Positions 1-11,418 of a DNA stretch of 64,000 bases are shown here, piece after piece. This stretch comes from Hypholoma sublateritium FD-334 SS-4. Taxonomy: Eukaryota; Basidiomycota; Agaricomycetes; Agaricales; Strophariaceae. A model generated the notes under the pieces. The model searched no databases. It was not told the origin of the DNA and worked only from the letters and a program-made list of their open reading frames with translations. Position 1 is the first letter of the stretch. Every line of letters begins with the position of its first letter. The position numbers and the translations under genes were made by a program. Where the stretch lies: assembly GCA_000827495.1 (NCBI GenBank), contig KN817531.1, forward strand, positions 384,444-448,443, given 5' to 3'.

Positions 1-439
1 TCAGTTCATCAAGGTGACGTGAGGCAACTATATAACCGGCACAAGGACCGTGTCGCAAGTTCCGAATGGAGATACCTACTCCACGGTCAGCGGCCATATG
101 TTCTGCGTTTAATGACTCGTTAGGACTCAATATCAGATTTTTTTTATCCCACTGTGGTTCGCGCCAAGCTCACGCACCGACAGGTTTGTATCTTTGAACG
201 CACCAAACCGCCACCGAGAAACTGCCCCAGACCACCAATTAGATTGGTTACAACATGAAATATGATGTCGGGTGATTTCATAGAACAATGAGCTCCGTTA
301 TCTATATCCCCTAGCCATGAATTTTGATTGCATACATGTGTGTGGGGCCAATCACAAGCATCATATCTACAGCTAAATTTGCACCGATGTCAAGACTCAA
401 ATCGCCACGAACTGTCACCAGATTGAATGAGACCATCGA
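1..439. other. window-edge intergenic sequence
   Basis: I see no supported gene here. It may hold the 3' untranslated part of the decayed surface-protein gene that lies on the minus strand next to it. Confidence 0.4.
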
Positions 440-2121
440 TTAAGTTCCGTGTTTTATTCGTCCGATATCTATTGTACACGTTGACAGCAAAGAAGTGGCT
501 TGTGAAGTCAAATTGCCACTCACAGCGTGAATGTGCCACTGGTGCCCGCGTAGACCAGACTTCCAAATATATTGCGGAAGGATGTGGATTATTCCATGAC
601 TGATTACTCGTATCGTGGTGGGGCCTCCGATGGAGGACGTTTTTGCACCGATGCCACTGAAAAATAATCGACCACTGTGCTCTGCTTCGGCTGTGGGCGC
701 TCGCTGGTCTTTTCTAAAATCACTGCCTTTCAGTGTATGTTCCGGTTCATCATCAAGATATGGTGTAATAACGACTGGCACGTGAGTTGAAGATTAACCA
801 ACAGGAAATAACAACTGGTCGGATGGAGACGTGGCTTACGGCTGGTATCTATCGCATTCGATCCCCCTATTTCATGTCTTACTCAGGTAGAGAATGCCAG
901 CTACTCCCAGTACAATGAAGAGGAGGCCGCCCAGAAGCCCTCTGACAATGGGTCCAACCGATACCGAACTGGTAGATGACTGGGTTACTTTAGTCGTTGC
1001 TGCCGGGAAGGATCCTATAGGTGACGTCGCTGTTGTGTCGTCGAAAGAAACTATAGAGAAATAGTCGAGATAGAAGTCGTCTCCGTTAGTCATGTTTTCG
1101 ATCACAAGAGTGTGAATAGCGGAGGGGAGTTCATCAGACTGGAAGAAGCTCTGCTTGTAATGGGTATGCAAATTCTATCTGGGTCCCGCCATCGATGCTG
1201 TAGGATGACTGCGGTGAAGCACCCGCGCCGACAGCACCGATCGTTCTGTACACACCAATTTTGATGTTTTTCAGAAGATCAGTTATGAAATAGGGACAGA
1301 ATAGTTTACGGGTGCACCTGAGAAGGAGATCGACACCGTCGAGTCACTTGCGCTGGTCTCACTTGCGCTGGTCCAAGAGTCAGTTTCCATGTACTCATAC
1401 CATTCCCAGCGCTATTCCAGGTTCCCGTGTAAACGATGGATGGGTCTCGATCATCAAGCGTCGATGTGTATTGCACAATAGTAACAGTGGGTGAGGCACT
1501 GGAGCTTTTGGACGAACCCGACTCTGACAGTACGGAGTTTGTCGAACCTGAGGCCCCAGCTGCAGCGGCGATTGAGAAAGTCTCGATGGATACAGCCGTC
1601 GCCGTGAAAGTAGCTGTCGTCACCACCGTCGTTGTGGATCTTGTGAGCGTCGCAGACGCTGTAGGTGGTGGGCTCAACGATGTCGTGACGTTAGAAACGA
1701 CGTTGGCAAAGTCAATGTACAATCGACGCCCAGTAACCAAGTTTTGAATGGTAAGAGTGTGAGCACTGGAGGTGAGTATACCGGACTGGAAGAGTAGTTG
1801 CCTCCACTGAGTGGCGCCAGATTGCTGAGACTGTCAATGTGGTGGCAGGCCCACCATCGATGATGTACGATGCTTGCGGCGGAATACCATCGCCTAAGGA
1901 TTCAACGGTTCCAAACACACTGACTTGCACACCTTGAGACGAATTTGAGTGCAAGTCACCGGATCGGCGCTCGATGTGCCCACCTGAGAAGTTGAGTTTT
2001 GCTGTCGCGCCGCTCCTATTGGATAAGCTCGCAGTCCCGTCGAACGCAGGACCTTCAGCGCGATTGAAGCCCAACCACTAGAGTAGTCCCAAAATGAGTC
2101 ACGATCGTCGAGCGTCCCCAT
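440..2121 (-). pseudogene. decayed mucin-like membrane surface protein
   Basis: Read on the minus strand, this matches the layout of the intact paralogue at 25267-27029: two beta-sandwich (galactose-binding-like) segments, Ser/Thr-rich spacers, a membrane helix near 900-970 and a cytoplasmic tail ending at 440. Typical family phrases are visible, such as DGGPATTLT, LLFQSGIL and HTLVIENM. The frame cannot be held. Single-base shifts are needed near 2060, 1832, 1400 and 1165, some equivalent to deletions and some to insertions, and none is explained by an intron of normal size. One real intron (GT...AG, about 1935-1985) is still recognisable. I take it as a pseudogene of a cell-surface protein of unknown ligand. 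Sequencing error is less likely because neighbouring genes are clean. Confidence 0.65.
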
Positions 2122-2581
2122 GTCAATGGGCGAAAAGATGAAGAGTCGGGGAATCGGAAATCCGCTGATAACATTGGCACAGTGCATGAGGGAAGTTCTT
2201 CAGCCTAATAGCCCCACACTGCTCGTGACACTTACAACGAGATGGTGTGCATGAAATCTCGTGGGGGAGTAAACATGTAGTGCTGTGCTGTCATAGGCGC
2301 AGCAAAGCAGCGAACTGGGTAAAAGTACTTGAATCTTGCTTGGATCTTGGTGCGGCGATGATAAGTGGCCATACTCTCGGCATCAATATGTCGTTGAAAT
2401 TCTTTTTGAATATTGAAGTTCCGCTAAATATTGATTACTTATTTAAGGCTAAGCTTGACACGTCCTTTGACCATCATCACCATCGAACTTACCAAGTCAT
2501 CCAAAGTTCAAGTTATTATTCGCTTGTATCGCGCTTCTCACTGTAATCCGCTGTATATCTATCCATATTTATCTCCTTGGG
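2122..2581. other. intergenic, probable divergent promoter region
   Basis: This lies between the minus-strand surface pseudogene and the plus-strand kinase. No gene or repeat is recognised. Confidence 0.4.
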
Positions 2582-3877
2582 ATGTCTCAACCTATCAACA
2601 GGACCAAGAGGCCCGATGATTTTTTGTTAACGTATTGGGAAGAATTCTGGGTTATTCACCAACCTTTCTTGTTGGAACAAGGATACAGACTGCCCGAAAG
2701 ATATGATCCGAACTGGATACCTTCCTGGCGCGGGAAAAAGAAGGCGAGTGTGTTCCAATGCCCTGATTCTTCATACCTGGATGTGAGCCCGTTGAAAAGA
2801 TTGGTGTATACGTCGCTGATTCAAACACAGCGTTGGAGGGTGTTGGACGCATTTCGCGTCTCTGACGGAACACGGGTCATGCTCAAGGTGGTCGAAATCA
2901 ACGAGGATATCCCTATCTTGGAATATCTATCCTCTCCGGCGCTGCGCGCGGACAAACGGAACCGCACTGTCCCTATTCTCGACAAGGTCCCGGTTCCCGG
3001 TGAGGAGAAACGCGTATGGATTGTCATGCCATACCTCCTGATGTTTCAGGCGTTCGTACATCCATTCAAATTTGTCAGTGAAATCGTTGAATGTGTTGGG
3101 CAATTCCTTGAAGTGAGTGTTGTCTTTCAGCTATGGAATACCGTCTTGATATAATATCCTGTTAGGGTCTAGAATTCATGCACGAGCACGGGATAGCGCA
3201 CCGGTCAGATCCCCACCAAAGAGACCAAGTAAAATTCTGACGTGCCGGTTAGGGATGCATGTTACTTCAATCTCATGGTCGATTCAAAAAAGCTCGTTCC
3301 TGATGGAGACATCTCTTTTACTGTTCCGTATCTGACTCGTGACAAGTGCCGATTGGTGACGCCCGTCGTACGGCGCTCGGTGGCACCACTGGATTACTAT
3401 TTTATCGACTTCGAAACAGCAACTCGCTACCCTCCAGAAGAGAAGAATCCACTCTGTCTCGGGACAACGGGCCAAGAGCGCAGTGTGCCAGAGCTCTCCG
3501 ACACAGTGCCATATAACCCTTTCAAGCTCGACGTGTACCAGCTGGGCTCGATTTTCCCTCGTCTATTCAGGGCAAGTGATAACCTTCTATGGGAACTTGC
3601 TTAACTACATAAAATCCGACAGGACTACGACGGGATGGAGTTTTTGATACCCCTACACCAGGCAATGACCTACCCGGATCCTGGGAGACGCCCCACAGCG
3701 GCCGAAGCTAACGCCATGTTCAAGGAGATAATATCCCATTTCTCTGAAGTGGACATGGCGCGAAGAATCTGGGAAAAGCGTATATCAATGAAATCTCGTC
3801 GGAAGATCGAATTCCCTCAACCTAAACTGACGCTGCGAACACGAATATCAAGCTTTTTCCACATAAAGGTTCAGTGA
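2582..3877 (+). CDS. divergent protein kinase-like protein
   Basis: Four exons (2582-3112, 3166-3203, 3253-3571, 3623-3877) join into 380 residues. The third intron uses a GC-AG pair (GCAAGT donor). Kinase landmarks in order are a candidate ATP-binding Lys102 (RVMLK), the alpha-E-like GLEFMHEHGIAH, the catalytic-loop HRD at 189-191 with Asn196 five residues on, and DFE at 242-244 in place of the usual DFG. The C-terminal lobe ends in a DPGRRPTAAEA stretch typical of kinase helix H/I regions. No glycine-rich loop is obvious. This is the lineage-expanded kinase-like family of Agaricomycetes. The substrate is unknown, and the Gly-to-Glu change leaves activity uncertain. The start is the first ATG upstream of the conserved block. 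Confidence 0.8.
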
Positions 3878-5131
3878 GATTGATCAGCAAACCAGTCATA
3901 CGATAATTTTCCACTCTTCGCACAAGTCTGCTCACTTACCTATACCCAATTTCAACAACCTATAGTTTATGCAGGAGTGGTACGAAGATACAGAGTGCCA
4001 CATAGACAGGCTATATTCTAAGTTATCATGTATTTTTTTTACTAAACCTGTGGAACAGGAATCGGTATTTGAATGCATCCTGTGGCGTGTGCACTCCTTT
4101 TCGTTGCAGTGAAAATACCTTCAATTTTCTACCTACGGATGACTGGAACAAAGGGGTCGAAGGTTATAGATGTCACTGGCCATCTGGCCAGTCACTAATT
4201 TCCTGTTGACGAATCTGCAAATCGCACGCCAGTAGTTTACCCCGTATGATAACGAACTTGAATATACACTCATGGGTCAAAAACAACAATATGTACAGAG
4301 TCTAATCGATGATCTCATTTTCAAGTCACCTGGAATCTGGTGACAACTGTGAATGTGTCGGACTGGCAGATATGACGCGTGTGATCACACCCATGAGCCA
4401 TAAAAGGGGATCTAAATACCACAGAGCGCATTGTTCCGCCAGGCACAGTTACCTTATCGATCTGCTTCAAGCCCGGGGGGCCTTTCGGCCGAGTGGCAAA
4501 ACAACACCTTTTTTAGTGCTTTCAAAGGACAGTTGTGCGAGCCATGGGATATGAATTTGACATTGAAACCCAACAAAAGAAGTAGAGCACAGGGTCATAG
4601 ATCGTTGAATCTCTTTATCGGAACTCGATCAAAAGAAATGGCGCCGGTGCTGTTTCATCATTTCATGTCACGGTTCCCATTGTGCTTATTACCGTTTATG
4701 GATATTAGTGCCGGATTCGGACAATTCCCAATGCAGTGTACCTCAGGTTCGTGATACAGATCTGTGACATTCGGGATCTCTTGGCAGCAGATTAATACAC
4801 ACCGCTGCCTCATGCTGAGCTTCCAGACCAGAGACGTCTGCTGAGTGCTCACGGTACCCGAACATGCCGAGAGTTGAATACCATATTGAGAGCAATTACA
4901 CAGTGAATTCAACTGAATGACTCCTCGAAGGGAGCTTTTGCGGCATTAGTATCTGGCTTCCCGCAGCAAGCTGTCAACCAGAAGGTCGCCATAGTAGACA
5001 TAATGACCCAAAAATGCGGTAAAAGTGTGAATCGACATGTTCACCATATTCGGGGGGATGAGCCATGCATAAATATCTGAAGGCCTTAGGCTATATTATA
5101 CTATTCCCCTTTCCCATAACTTGCCACAGAC
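3878..5131. other. intergenic region
   Basis: Only short scattered open frames are present and none shows family features. A TATATTATA-like stretch near 5092-5100 lies about 35 bp before the next start codon and may be its promoter. Confidence 0.4.
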
Positions 5132-6401
5132 ATGTCTTCGGATCCGAACTCTGCCCAAGGAGACAAATTTTCGTACCCACGAAAGGTCCTGGAATTGGGC
5201 AAGTCTCAAATAAGCACCACTACTTTCAATAAGGCCGTCGAGACGGAGCCGGATCCGAGTGTGAAAGCAAATGGTTTCTACAGGCTCCAGGAGTAAGCAG
5301 CTTATTCCGGATCGTTGCAATATCTAGTCGATATTAAGTACGCCCGAAACAGGTCCAAAGCGCAGGTCAACGAATTAGCCAAGGCTCTGCAGCCAATAAC
5401 CTACTTCCGTGACAAACCTCCAATCGCTACAACAAGTAATATCATTGGTATACATAATGGTATCACTGTACGCCGTGAAAATTTCGAAGTAAGCATCAAT
5501 TTATCCTCCATGAATACCCCGACTTCTTTCTAACTTTTCGAATATTCTGTGATTCTCTTTAGAGTGAATCAAACAAGGCGAAAGCGAGGGAGGAACTTCA
5601 GAAGACGCAAGATAATGAACTGCCCACCTTATCTCGCACTTTATCTCGCACTCCACAACTTGAACCCACATCGTCCCCGATTCAACGACCGGTCGACAAA
5701 CATATAGTAAATTACCAAGGTGCCAGGTTCTCGCAGGACTCGGTCACCGACCATTACGAGCCTGCTACGACAACCACTCCCGTTCATGTGGAAAGGCCAC
5801 CAAGTGAGGCATATAGTCTGAGTCAGATCCCGAGGGCGCCATCTCTCGACCAAGCGCCACATGCGTTACCCCCTCCACCCCGACCCAGGAAGTCCGTATC
5901 TACTAATTTCTTGGGCACAGGCCCCACTTATGTTCTTGCATGTTATTAACCTGCATTTATATTGTATAGGGCACAGATAATCGCAGCGCCCTCCTTAGCT
6001 ACAATCGGCCAAGCTCATATCCAGCAGCCAACGGCCACAGATACCGAGACTACAGTCAAGATCCCTGAGCCGACTGGAAGCATGAAGCCGACGGCGTCAC
6101 TGGTACTGCCCACCCAAAGGTATTCGTCACTGTTTAATGATGCACATTTCTACAAAACATTCATCGAATTTCTTCAAGTTCAATGACCAGTGGTCAAGTT
6201 TCCCGCAAGGGAAAACATCGCCGGGGGATCAATACTGGTGGAGCTGATGGCAAGCAGTATGTTAATTCAACATCCATTTCAGAGTCTCCAAGTGCTTACT
6301 GGACTTACAGGGAGCAGCCAGCAACTGGAACGTTTGGGCAACCAAGTGACTTCACCAAAGCTGGAATTAACCCGGGCGAGAGTTTCGGCGATAATAAATA
6401 A
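5132..6401 (+). CDS. hypothetical disordered protein
   Basis: I do not recognise this protein. A five-exon model keeps phase throughout: 5132-5292, 5353-5488, 5563-5931, 5977-6119 and 6179-6401, giving 343 residues. The introns have GTAAGC, GTAAGC, GTTCTT and GTATTC donors and are 45-74 bp long. The product is polar and low-complexity, rich in Pro, Ser and Thr, with a short proline run (PPPPRPRKS) in the middle and a basic patch (RKGKHRR) near the end. No signal peptide or membrane helix is seen. The first three exons are the better supported. The acceptor at 5976 was chosen because the earlier TATAG acceptor leads quickly to a stop. The true 3' end could lie further downstream. Confidence 0.45.
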
Positions 6402-7045
6402 TGGCTTTCGTTTCGTATCCTGACTGCTCTCGGTGTGCAAGTACCACTTACTGTCGCTCATACACACGTCTGAGTCGTGGCACCGAGCGGGAATGATACC
6501 CTCCATTATGCTGCGCAAATGTAATAAGTTCGTATCACAATTTGAGTATATTTTTGAAGTGATGAGTGGCGGAAACTTAAAGTCAAAGACTCAAAATTGT
6601 TATTCGGCGGTCAGCTCAGGAGCATATCCTGTTCACACACCGACCAGCATTTATTGGAACAACACAGGAGATACCCGCCACCCAACGGTTACCGACAAAT
6701 GTTTCAACGCTGAAAGTGCTGATCAGCGAAAGGTCGAATGTGTGTGGATCAACCAATGTCACCTTGTGAAGAAATCACACCTTAGATTATTCCGCACAAT
6801 GACGTTGAGCACAACCTACGAGATTCTACATGGGCCCAAAAATATCCCAACCATTACTCGCCGTGAGATTACGTCTTGTATCAGCGGACAAGCGCCTGCC
6901 ACACCGCCGTAAGACCTCCCCACAGGACAGAAGACTGGCTGCGGTCTCGATCATGGGTAGCGAACAACATCTTCTCGAAGATCACAGATGTTGACTGAAC
7001 CGGTTGAACAAGAATGAACAGGAAAATATGCTGTGTCGGTAACAT
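6402..7045. other. intergenic, convergent gene ends
   Basis: One open frame (about 6433-6912, plus) spans this stretch, but it has no domain, no splice logic and atypical composition, so it is not called. Confidence 0.35.
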
Positions 7046-7754
7046 TTATTCTTCCATGGCATCGTTCTCGTTGTCGCTTTTATTTTCTTCCCCGTCTTCA
7101 GGCTCTGTACCTTTCGCGTGTCGTCCTTGGACGCCTGTGCTCCGGCAAGTGTATGAGATTACAGAAAGAAGACAACGGAAGGCATGAAACCCACCTCCAG
7201 ATTGCGCCAAAGGTTTTACGTGCTCCTGCAACCATTCCTCCGACTCCCAGACTAAAATTGAAGCAATCAGCCACCGAGGACCGAACACTGATCTCATGGG
7301 CACATATACGCACTGGCTCTGTTTCCCTGTGGGTTCAACGCTGCCTTCATCGGCCGAGCAAGGTTCACTTTTAACACACGTCCCTTCAATTCGTTCATGT
7401 CCATGTTGTCGATCGCGTCCTGTGCATCTGCTGAAGAGCTAAAAGTAACGAAAGCAAATCCTCGGTGTTTGGGTGCTAAATAGAACATGGGCTCCGAATT
7501 AGCAAGGATGCCACGACTAGAGGTTTGACGCGCACCAGTCCCTGATTGGTTTTGGTAGTGCTGGGTAGCCGGCGGCGGCAATTGCACCTCGAGAATATCA
7601 CCTATACGCATCACGGAAGATTCAAGTCAAGGCAACGCGCTTGAAATGTTGACCTACCGAAGGTAGAAAAGTTCTCGTATAGTGTCGTCTCATCTGTGTC
7701 GTCACTAATCCCACCAACGAAAACAGTCTTCTTCGACTTTGTACCTTCTTCCAT
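7046..7754 (-). CDS. RRM RNA-binding protein, PPIE/CYP33 type
   Basis: Five exons on the minus strand (7754-7658, 7601-7536, 7475-7314, 7251-7195, 7134-7046) give 156 residues. The protein is a single RNA-recognition motif: RNP2 is VFVGGI (about 11-16), RNP1 is HRGFAFVTF (about 59-67), and it ends in DNMDMNELKGRVLKVNLARP, the signature of the RRM that precedes the cyclophilin domain in animal CYP33/PPIE. Here, as in other fungi, the cyclophilin part is absent and an acidic tail follows WESEEWL. The 60-nt intron at 7476-7535 is a multiple of three without stops, so retention would add 20 residues inside the RRM. I treat it as an intron because it has GTGCGC, GCTAATT and TTTAG signals and its removal restores normal RRM spacing. 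A role in pre-mRNA processing is inferred from the family. Confidence 0.88.
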
Positions 7755-8392
7755 GATGTGCAGGTGGTATACGGGCGGTGGTACGTGATGGAGTAGAACA
7801 AGTGTCGGAGTTTCAACGCGGCTCTCTGCTGAGTGTTCGCCTTCTGAACGTGACGCATGCGGTTGAATTTGCCATTTACCAACCATTTACACAGTGATAG
7901 GGGACACTCATGGGACACTCAACGTTTCACTCCACTCTCGGAATCCTGCTCTAAGAAACCAACGGCAATATCTCGCCAATATCTGAATCCTCCTCAGTCA
8001 CACCTTTCAGCCAGCGGATCTGTCTGCCGATGTACACTCTCTCATAACATATGGCCAGTCTCTTTCCGGTACAGTCAGACATCTAACTCCAATTTGGAGG
8101 ATAACTATCTCTCTAGCCTTTTTCTCTATTGCCTCTTCTCACAAGGCTCTCACTCGGCGACCTGTTACGTGTCATGTCGGAGTATACGAGTCCAAGCTAT
8201 GAGTCCACTGCTAGCTCTTAGGTCTCTGGGCTTATTTTCTCTGGTATACTTAGTGTGCATGAGGTCAAGACACGTCCCGGAGCTGCCGGGTGCAAGGCGT
8301 TATCCATCAAAAATCAAGATATCTTCATCGATAAGTTGATCTATCACTTATACCTCTCATCCTTACTCACCATCTTCTATCTGTCTTGCACG
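7755..8392. other. divergent intergenic region
   Basis: This lies between the minus-strand RRM gene and the plus-strand F-box gene and probably contains both promoters. No coding signal is recognised. Confidence 0.4.
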
Positions 8393-9981
8393 ATGGCGAA
8401 TGCCACTTTTGTGGATCTTCCGCAGGAGATACTCGATATGATCGTGGATTATGGACCGGACGATGACAGCTCAGAGTTCTACGCAGATTGTTCACTCGTC
8501 TGCCGCTCCTTGCGTGGACGAGCGCAAAATCATCTGTATTTTAAAATTGAACTATATAGCCCCGATCGAATTGACGAACTTCTGGAGATCATTCGTAATA
8601 ATTCACTCATAGCTCGGTACATCCGCCAGATAAATACCACCTCCCAGCAGCTCATAGAAAATTACGGTTTCGACATACCACTGGCGACGCTTTTTCTTCT
8701 AATCAAGGAACATTCTCCCCACTCACCTCTTGGCATGTGTATAGTGAACCATACAGACGATGTTTTCGAACACGACTCAAGTCCCGAGCGCCATCTCTCT
8801 CCCGAAGGACTTGTGTCTTGCCTTTCACAAGTACACTATCTCCTGGTCGGAAGCGTCGAAGAATTCCCAGCGATAATATTATTCTCCCTCGAACATCTTG
8901 ATGTCCTATGTCTGGAGAGAATGTCATTTGACCCCGAGCTGCATGTAATTGAACAACGTCAACTTCTACAACTCGCGGCGCCCGTCCTGCGTTGCGTGAC
9001 AACTCTTCAGCTCGCCGACATGGACTTCTTCCCGAGTGTTCTGCTATCTAGCTTCGAGGCATTGACTACCCTCAGCATCAAGAACGTGCGTTTTACGAAG
9101 GCGGCAGTGGCTTTGCAGTCCCCTCGGCCACAAATAACCCACATCGAACTCAGTGAACTCAATCATAAAACGGTCACGAGGATAGTCGATTCGCTGGTGG
9201 ATGTGACTCATCTGATAGAATTTGTGGATGGCACTTCTCCGATTTATTATCAATACTATGACGCTGAGGAATCCGCGAAGGTCACCCTAGCTGTGCAGTA
9301 TGTCCTACACGCGTGTAAACACAGTCTACAAACGCTAAGTCTAAATTGTTGTGCGTCACCTTATCTGGGCTCCACGATATCTTGACGATTGTTGCGAAAC
9401 TAGTGACTGAAATCTACACGAACGCAAGGCCTCAAGTCGTATTCAACCTATCCCAGATCCCGAACCTGAAGAACTTAACCTTGGATTGTAACTGCAGTGA
9501 TGATGACGATGTCACTAGATTACCCCTCTACTTGCGCGGTATCCTGCAGACTATTGCCCTGGAGTCCACCTTCGTGGACAGGGTGACGATAAACATCAGG
9601 GTTGCATTGGAGCCCATACTCACGGATGTCAATCGCATAGTCCACCTGGAATTCAGCGAACTGCCGCAAGTCTTCAGGCAGGACGCGTGGATTGAGATCA
9701 AGGAAGTATTCACGGCACTGGCGAATAAATCACATCTGATGCTCGTGCTCTTTGTCAAGGCTTTCGGTGACAACAACACAGTCGAATATCAGCACCACGT
9801 CGAACCGGACGTAGAGGGCACCGTATTCCTCTCCACTATGACCCACTGGACACAAGAAAATCTCGTTCCGCGTACCGGGCAATGTTATTTTTCTCTCATC
9901 ACGATGCTTGAGCCTGTACTGGAAGACACTGCCTTGGAGGACGAGGAGAGCCACTCGGATACCTCCGAAGAGTCCAACTGA
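8393..9981 (+). CDS. F-box domain protein
   Basis: Two exons (8393-9350, 9404-9981) give 511 residues. The 53-bp intron has a GTGCGT donor, a TTGAC branch-like site and a CTAG acceptor, and it resolves an apparent frame change. The N-terminus is an F-box: FVDLPQEILDMIVDYG, then CSLVCRSLRGRAQNHLYFKI (about residues 6-52). The rest consists of irregular leucine-rich strands such as LEHLDVLCLERM, LTTLSIKNVRF and IPNLKNLTLDC, the usual layout of basidiomycete F-box proteins, ending in an acidic tail. The F-box would bind Skp1 in an SCF ubiquitin ligase and the leucine-rich part would choose the target, which is unknown. An upstream in-frame extension exists, but the ATG at 8393 sits directly before the F-box. 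Confidence 0.82.
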
Positions 9982-11418
9982 TTCTTTGTTTACGCTGGCA
10001 ACCTTTCTATGTCTCCCAATGCAAAACGTATTGAACTGCCTGCTACCCATGCTGCGTCAATCGGTGTCGGATCCCTGGGGAACCAGAAGCGTGACGACCC
10101 AAAATGCGAGCCTGGTCACTTGAAGGCTCCGGAGTCCGGAGCACAATTCGAGCTTAAAGTTGGTACTTTAGTTCCCAGCCGCTATGCATAACACCTTTCA
10201 CGCTATCCCGCCAAGTCCTTCCATCCACTCGCCCTTTTTCAACATCTAGCTCTGAAATATTCTGTGTATGTTTTTTGAATAGTTGATTTCTCATTTATGT
10301 AAACGATCTGTTGGATAAGTAACTATTCTATTTTAAAGTTTCAGAAATGCTACAGGGTTGTAACCAACGAAATATACTGTATGTTCATCCAAAAATTGTT
10401 ACGCTCGTAGCTCTAGCTCTTGGGGGGCCGAATGTGTTAACAGCCCAGACGTGTCGGAGTTTCAATGCTGCAGCGGACAAGACGTCAGAGTCTTGCCATC
10501 AGAGTCATTCCGAGTCCGCCTTTTGTTTCTGTCATCCGACACCCTGCCACCCAACTCAGAGGTCGGCGCTGACTGGTCGCAGCCCGCACCTTAAGAACCC
10601 TTTAGAACCCCTAGACCAGGAGTCAACAAGCTAGTTGGGCTCACTTTTGGCCGTGTTCCTCTCGCTCATGTCAACCAACGAGCCGCCCAAGACCCGTGGG
10701 GGAACACTTTTCTGCGCCAACATATTTTTTACTTCCATACGATCCGTTTCCTAACCTTCTATAAAGCCTAGCGAGACCTCCATCTAAACCTCTGCATTGA
10801 CTTGATCTGGGAATGACATACACCAAAATGCGTCAGGAATCAAGGACTGTCGAAACTTACTGTGGACTTGTGTCCAACGGAATCCCACTTACGCGGGAAT
10901 GATCCTTGTCGGCGCTCGTGTTCAATGAGTAAAATCACAGCCGACTTTCTCTGGCCACAGTGGTCAAATCTGGTTCGAATGATACATGTCGACGACATCA
11001 ACAAAGAAGACTCCACTGTGTGACTTTCATCGTCTCTCCTCTTATCGTCTCATGTTTCTGAAGAACAGTCATACAAGCCTTGGTCTACTTTTCTTGTTGT
11101 TTCTATATATTCTTCAATGTACTCATCGCGTCTTCTCTTCAGATCTTAAGAATACAGAAGACGGCATTCTCATAGCTTTGCGCTCAGAGTCCTAGCGCTA
11201 ACTAAATATAGTAGCCTGGCAACTGATCATGAAGATAAACAAGTACTCATGAGCGTTGATCATTCACACTAGAATGATCGAGGGCGCTGCTTTCGTCCTA
11301 TTTGTGCAGCTCGAAATATCCTCCAGAGTCTAAACATGCTCGCAGAAACAACATAAAAAGCCTAGTTTCCGATCCCTCTCGTACGGTGTGCCCCCATTTC
11401 CGTCTGTCGGCTCCCTTG
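9982..11418. other. intergenic, contains start of tandem duplication unit 1
   Basis: No gene is recognised. From about 10440 onward the sequence is the first copy of a duplicated segment that recurs at about 14015. Confidence 0.5.

Noticed and set aside
6433..6912. 160-codon open frame on the plus strand
   Set aside because: It has no recognisable domain, no splice context and mixed composition. Open frames of this size occur by chance in this window.
9346..9403. Apparent frameshift in the F-box gene
   Set aside because: A 53-bp intron with GTGCGT, TTGAC and CTAG signals restores the frame exactly, so no mutation is needed.
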